This document shows positions 59,801 through 64,000 of a DNA stretch of 64,000 nt, piece by piece. A program made the position numbers and the translations under genes. A model generated the notes under the pieces. It worked only from the letters and a program-made list of their open reading frames with translations, searched no databases and was not told where the DNA came from. The stretch is taken from assembly GCA_034336665.1 (NCBI GenBank), contig CM067576.1, forward strand, positions 17,752,036 to 17,816,035. Reading direction: 5' to 3'. This stretch comes from Luscinia megarhynchos (Eukaryota > Chordata > Aves > Passeriformes > Turdidae). The number at the start of each line of letters is the position of its first letter. The first letter of the stretch is position 1.

Positions 59801-62800
59801 TTTTTTTTAACTTGAACAGAGACGGTTCACCAAGAAATACCAAGCTGCTAATCAGCACTACTGGAGAAACATACAGTGATTTTCTTTCTCACGAGCACAG
59901 AGGCTTTTTTGCCCTAAAGTGTTTTCATTTCTCTGAGCTTCAACATCAACACACACTGATAGTAAGGGCACAGCAATCAGCATTGTAACCATTTCTTAAA
60001 TCATCCAATTCTTCTCGCCTGCAAAGTGTAAAAGTAAGGCTGAGAAGCCTCATTTCCAAAAACTCACCTTATCTACAGATGCTTGCATTTTTGCTTTGAT
60101 CTCTTCTAACGACAGAGGGACTTTTGGTGTTTTTGGAGATAGGGTTTTATCCTTCTTGGAATCTGGAGTCTGAAAAATCACTCATTTCATTAGTAACTTG
60201 CACACAAAGCTACAGACAACATAAGATAAATTTTACAAAACTAGCTATCACAGAGATCCTATAGTTCTCAGAAAGTCACAAAACCTAAATTCAGGCTTCC
60301 CACACATTCCTTAGAAGCATGAAAAAGAACAGTTTTTAAGTCTGCAGTTATTACAGTTAGCATATCTTATGCTTCAGAGCAGGTGTCTGCAGAGCTCTTT
60401 GAATAGAAATGAAACCCAAAATAGCCAAAATATTGAGTGATTCAGAGTTTACTCCACATCTGCAGCAGCCAGATGAGGTCATGCTTTCAAAGGCACACCT
60501 GCAGTGCTGTTCAGGTGCTGTCCTGCCCTGCACCCCGTGCTCATTTCTGTCTGCACCTTCCTGGCACCATGCTGGGCACATGCAGCAAGGAGAAGCTGCA
60601 CAAGGAGCAGCACACAATTCCAAAGCATTGACAAGTGAAAGTGCCAGTCCTGCAGTGGGACCAGAGCCACCTTGGCAGCAGCAACCTCCAGTGCTCTCCA
60701 GTGGAAACACCTGGCAGTCACCCTCTTGTACAAGGTGCTGCACAAAAAACAATACACTTAAGTGTTTCAAACCAAAGAACTGCCAATATTCCCAAAGGGC
60801 ACTGTGTCTCATTTCACATCCTGACTGCCACAGGTGCACACTGATCACTTAGGAGTGTCACAGAGAACATGAAACAGTGAACAGTATTGTTAATTTGCTT
60901 CATATTAAGACTTAAAAACCTAACTTGGATGCTAGTATGCGGTTTGAAGTCACCATTAGCAAGAAAACTCACTTCCCCACTGGAATAAACTTTTGTTTTA
61001 CTCAGCTGTTTTCACTCACTTTTGATTTAGATGCTGGTGTGGATGGCTTAGAGTCTTTTCCATTCTGCTTTGCTTTCTGCATGTTTTTTCCTGCAACTTC
61101 ACGAACAGGCTGAAAAGCAAGCACACAAACTGCTCAGTCAGATGAACTGCAAGGAAACTCAAGACAGCAAGTTACAGGAACCCAAAGGAGAAGCTCTTGG
61201 TGCAGCACAGTAACACACCCAGGTACAAGCTCTGGTGTAATACCATACAACTATGTGGGACTCCAACTGTGTTTTCCCTAAATAGATCACCTTTCCTATT
61301 ATATCAACATGCAATCTCTGGGGGCAGATGCTGCTTTAAAATTAATGCCTGGTGGCACTGCAGTTCCATGACCTCGTTCAGTGCTGTCTTTTTTCTGAAA
61401 CACAACCATTACCTCATTTGGCACTTCATCCAGAAATACTGTCTGGGATGTGCACAGGACATGATATCACACACATCTCAGAGATATGGAGTCTAACACT
61501 CCTATATAGGTGAAAGGAGCATTTTGGTCAGTGACCCTAGACCAGTTAGCACATGGCAGGAATCTGCAGTTCAGACTGGCTGCACCAGGCCACTGTGCAC
61601 CATCTCCTGTGGAAATTCAGCAGGGACAGAGCAGCACATGGGGAAGTCAAAAATTCAGTATCTGTTTTTAAACAGTAGGTATGAACATAAAAATTCAAGC
61701 CAAAGAAGTCAAGTGTGAGAAGAAGCAAATGCCTCCCTCCCTGTAGAGCTGCCCTGCCCTGAGCACACCAGCAGATGGCCCTGATGGAGCAGCACCTCCC
61801 TCCCAGCCCTGCCGTGCCTGCAGCCAACCCTCCCAGGGCACACAGCTATTCACTGCCTTCTGCATCCAAAGGCTCTGAAAGGAGCTTTCCACACTGCAGG
61901 ACTGGAATGCAAAGCACACCTCCCTTGGAGCAGGATTTCATTTGCTGCCCGGCAGCCATCCAGGCCCACCCCAGGCTGACAGCTGCATCCCTGCACTGCT
62001 AAGTCACCCCTCTGCAGCCAAACAAACAAAACAGAAACTGGAGGGATGCACATGCACACTCAGATGCTCTCACCCCCACTACAATTTCTGTACCTAACAC
62101 ATCCCCCATTCACACATTCCAGAGAGCTGTGCTCAAACTCCTTAAGGGACTACCTGCCCAATTACTCTTGTATCACAGTATTAGCCACTTACTTTCTTTA
62201 CTGGTGCTTTAATTTCTTCCTCATCATCCTCTAAGTCATCCTCATCACTAAAATTAGAAAGGAAGGCACTCACCATAACTCAGGATTCACGTTAGGAACT
62301 GATCTTCCCCCTCCCTCCCAATAAAAGATTGTATTAATGAGAGGAAGCAAGCAATCTTTCCAGTTTACTTTATACTTTAACACATGGCTAAGTGCTAGGG
62401 CAAGCACTACCCTTAAAGCAGTTCAATGTATTCCCTCCTCTTCAACACTGAAGGGACATATCCTAGGGACTTCCACTACTACAATTAGAAGTTAATGTGT
62501 AACAGGAAGCCCAGTATGACATATCTGAAGAACATTAATTTAGCTAGCACTGTATATAAATAAGGCAAGGATGCTTTTTCCTTAGCCAAGACACAGGAGC
62601 TTTTTCACTTAGCATCCAGTTATGTCACACAATTCATGTTCTGAAAGTTAGCCCTGTATTTTAAAATACATTATCAAAACAAGAATACATACTCATCATC
62701 ATCATCCTCATCTTCATCGTCGTCCTCATCATCTTCTGCCAATTTTGGTTTTTTCTTTAAAAAATTAAATGTGTTAAGTGTTGATATCATTTTGTGGTAA

Positions 62801-63317
62801 TGAACTGCTACTGCCATCCAAAACAACTGTGACCTCAGTGCAAGGTACTGTCCATCACTTTAGCTAAACCCAAAGTTACAGCTGCCAAATCCAATGCTCC
62901 TGAGAAATTCCCTGCACATCCTCTGAGCCTAAGAACCTTCCCTCTGTAGTACAGCATTTTCATCAGCATTTACACTCTTGCACTACACTGATGTTTACAC
63001 CACAACCTGCACTTACTGCAGGGCACAGAATTTCCACAAAAGTAGCCATTATGTCTATCCCTCCAGCAAAACTTTGGGGACTTTCTGTAGTTTACTACAC
63101 TTCTGTAATTTAGTACAAAATAATCCTTCCCGACTTACTGCCTCCTCCTAGAGGCGGCACTAACACCAAACTAACAGAAAATGCTGTGAACAAAGTGACT
63201 GCAATCCATGTACCTGTGGTGTCTTATTGCCTCCTCCACTTGCTGGTCTCTTTGTTGAAGCATTAACAATTTTTGCATCCTCTTCCTCCTCATCTGATTC
63301 CGGTTCTTCTTCTAACG
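56815..63317 (-). CDS. NPM1: Nucleophosmin (NPM1), 3' part of gene, 7 coding exons
   Basis: NPM1 is a nucleolar histone chaperone and ribosome-assembly factor that shuttles between nucleolus and cytoplasm. Seven exons on the minus strand, in order: 63317-63214, 62754-62693, 62247-62193, 61109-61020, 60169-60068, 57897-57823, 56853-56815. All introns are GT-AG and the exon phases join without a break. Seen in the translation are the acidic tract EEEPESDEEEED, the bipartite basic nuclear signal KRPASGGGNKTPQKKPK, a second acidic run of Asp/Glu, a Lys-rich region with TP and SP phosphorylation-type sites, and the C-terminal domain ending LWQWRQSL. The two tryptophans of that ending are the ones needed for nucleolar retention in the human protein. 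The N-terminal pentamer domain (about 115 residues) is encoded by exons beyond the right edge. The exons correspond to human exons 5-9 plus the last two. No frameshift or premature stop is seen, so this is the functional gene and not a retrocopy. Confidence 0.98.
57823..57897 (-). CDS. NPM1: NPM1 penultimate exon (C-terminal nucleic-acid-binding domain)
   Basis: 75 bp, 25 codons, phase 0, acceptor aaaatag and donor gtaaca. It encodes GTTLPKLEPKFANYVKNCF and RTEDQK, the middle of the three-helix bundle that binds rRNA and G-quadruplex DNA. The upstream intron (57898-60067) is about 2.2 kb and is the longest NPM1 intron in the window. Confidence 0.97.
57898..60067 (-). other. NPM1: NPM1 intron before the penultimate exon
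   Basis: Non-coding intron sequence of ordinary base composition. I see no tandem array, no CR1 fragment and no snoRNA- or tRNA-like fold. The alternative terminal exon known for the short mammalian isoform could lie here but was not recognised. Confidence 0.7.
60068..60169 (-). CDS. NPM1: NPM1 exon 9 equivalent (Thr-Pro sites, start of C-terminal domain linker)
   Basis: 102 bp, 34 codons, phase 0 at both ends, acceptor tttttcag and donor gtgagt. It encodes TPDSKKDKTLSPKTPK followed by VPLSLEEIKAKMQASVDK. The Thr-Pro and Ser-Pro positions match the region phosphorylated in mitosis in mammals. The second part leads into the first helix of the C-terminal three-helix domain. Confidence 0.96.
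61020..61109 (-). CDS. NPM1: NPM1 exon 8 equivalent (basic region)
   Basis: 90 bp, 30 codons, phase 0 at both ends, acceptor ttttcag and donor gtgagt. It encodes the Lys-rich segment beginning PVREVAGKNMQKAK and ending STPASKSK. The TP dipeptide lies where the vertebrate protein has a CDK site. Confidence 0.96.
62193..62247 (-). CDS. NPM1: NPM1 exon 7 equivalent (end of acidic tract)
   Basis: 55 bp with acceptor ttttag and donor gtaagt. The first base completes the split Asp codon. It then encodes DEDDLEDDEEEIKAPVKK and leaves in phase 0. This is the end of the long acidic region that binds histones. Confidence 0.96.
62693..62754 (-). CDS. NPM1: NPM1 exon 6 equivalent (second half of nuclear signal, acidic tract A3)
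   Basis: 62 bp with acceptor ttaaag and donor gtatgt. It encodes KKPKLAEDDEDDD and onward, and ends in the middle of an Asp codon (GA). The 3' half is a near-perfect GAT/GAG/GAC trinucleotide run. KKPK completes the basic nuclear signal begun in the preceding exon. Confidence 0.96.
63214..63317 (-). CDS. NPM1: NPM1 exon 5 equivalent (acidic tract A2 and nuclear signal)
   Basis: 104 bp, entered at codon position 2 (the G of an Ala codon lies in the previous exon). It is flanked by a ttcttag acceptor and a gtacat donor. It encodes 34 residues from LEEEPESDEEEED through KRPASGGGNKTPQ, that is, the acidic stretch after the core domain and the first half of the bipartite nuclear localisation signal. 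It exits in phase 0. Confidence 0.97.
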
Positions 63318-64000
63318 CTAAGAAAGCAAAAGCCAAGCATAAAAATCTTACCTTGTTTAACAGCATGAAGTGAGACTGCTGGTAAGACACAAAGAGCATC
63401 ACCCACAGCTGAGCAGGTGTGGTCTGGCCCAGGTGCTGAACTGACAGCAGGAAGCCTCCCCCTAGTGACCTAACCACTGACTAGGAGGTTTTCCAGCTGA
63501 TTGAAACAGAAACTGCAGGGAAATCTAAACCAGGTGAACAGGCACCCACTGCTTGGAACACTCATACACAAACAGAAAGTCATTAAGAACGTTTTCTCCA
63601 TTTTTAAGGAGATACATTTGAAAACTAGCAGAGAGAAAGATCAAAGACAATTCACAAAGGAGAAGGCTAGTCCTGGATTAGCTTAGTTAAAAATCAGAAC
63701 TATTTTATGGGCAGTCTTCTCCCACTCAGCCTGATAAGCAGAAAGGCTACATACAGTGGGACACCAACATCCCCTTCTAAGGGGAAAAATCAGAACTGAA
63801 ACTGCAAGGCTGACAAATACCCCTTAGCCCTACAAACCTAAGTGGCAAGCAAGGGCATGCAATCTCTCCTGAACTGTTGTCCTACAGCCATTTCACGGCA
63901 TGGAGGCTGTGTCTGTGAGACTCAGAGGGGCAGCAGCAGCACTGCCTGAGGCACAGCTGCACACCCCCGAGCCCTGCTGGTGCCAGGCTGCCAGGGGCAG
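63318..64000 (-). other. NPM1: NPM1 intron upstream of exon 5 equivalent, cut by the window edge
   Basis: Intron sequence leading into the acceptor at 63318-63319. The exons for the N-terminal core domain are not in the window. No repeat or other gene is seen. Confidence 0.75.

Larger units (their letters stand above)
60170..63213 (-). other. NPM1: NPM1 introns between exons 5 and 9 equivalents
   Basis: Four introns: 60170-61019, 61110-62192, 62248-62692 and 62755-63213. All have GT-AG ends with pyrimidine-rich acceptors. Nothing beyond unique intronic sequence is visible. Confidence 0.75.

Overview
The window looks like bird nuclear DNA. It contains two recognisable protein genes, both on the minus strand in the same orientation: the 3' two thirds of NPM1 (nucleophosmin) at the right and the 5' half of FGF18 (fibroblast growth factor 18) in the middle and left. 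The NPM1-FGF18 neighbourhood is conserved in vertebrates (human 5q35). The translated exons match the avian versions closely. Several fragments of CR1, the dominant avian LINE, are present with their typical 3'-end sequence. The species is not determined; a passerine is possible. There is no sign of bacterial, plasmid or phage organisation.

Layout from right to left, which is the direction of transcription. 63318-64000 is an NPM1 intron; exons 1-4 of NPM1 lie beyond the right edge. Seven NPM1 coding exons run from 63317 down to a stop codon at 56815-56817. They encode the acidic tracts, the nuclear localisation region, the basic region with Thr-Pro sites, and the C-terminal nucleolar-targeting domain. 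A 3' UTR of about 320 bp follows. The NPM1-FGF18 interval (about 56.5 to 45.8 kb) holds an 18-bp array, a 21-bp array and otherwise unremarkable sequence. FGF18 begins in a CpG-rich promoter block (about 45.6-46.8 kb). Exon 1 (45579-45610 coding) and a 37-bp exon 2 (45305-45341) encode the signal peptide. A 26-kb intron 2 follows, then exon 3 (19047-19227), which opens the mature growth factor. The last two FGF18 exons were not found and should lie beyond the left edge, so positions 1-19046 are part of intron 3.

The striking feature is tandem repetition. At least fifteen separate minisatellite families, with units from 5 to about 50 bp, occupy roughly 12 kb of the FGF18 introns and also invade its promoter CpG island. 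NPM1, only a few kilobases away, has none. One array contains a short interstitial run of telomere-type TTAGGG repeats. Most long open reading frames in the window are by-products of these arrays and are not genes.

Between the arrays lie AT-rich islands dense in TAATTA-like words and TCF/LEF-like sites. They resemble the conserved enhancers that often sit in developmental gene introns. This is inference from composition; no alignment could be run. I found no evidence for a new biological system. The points most worth checking are the telomeric insertion, the promoter arrays, the paired TCF and NKX2-like sites and the predicted FGF18 upstream ORF.
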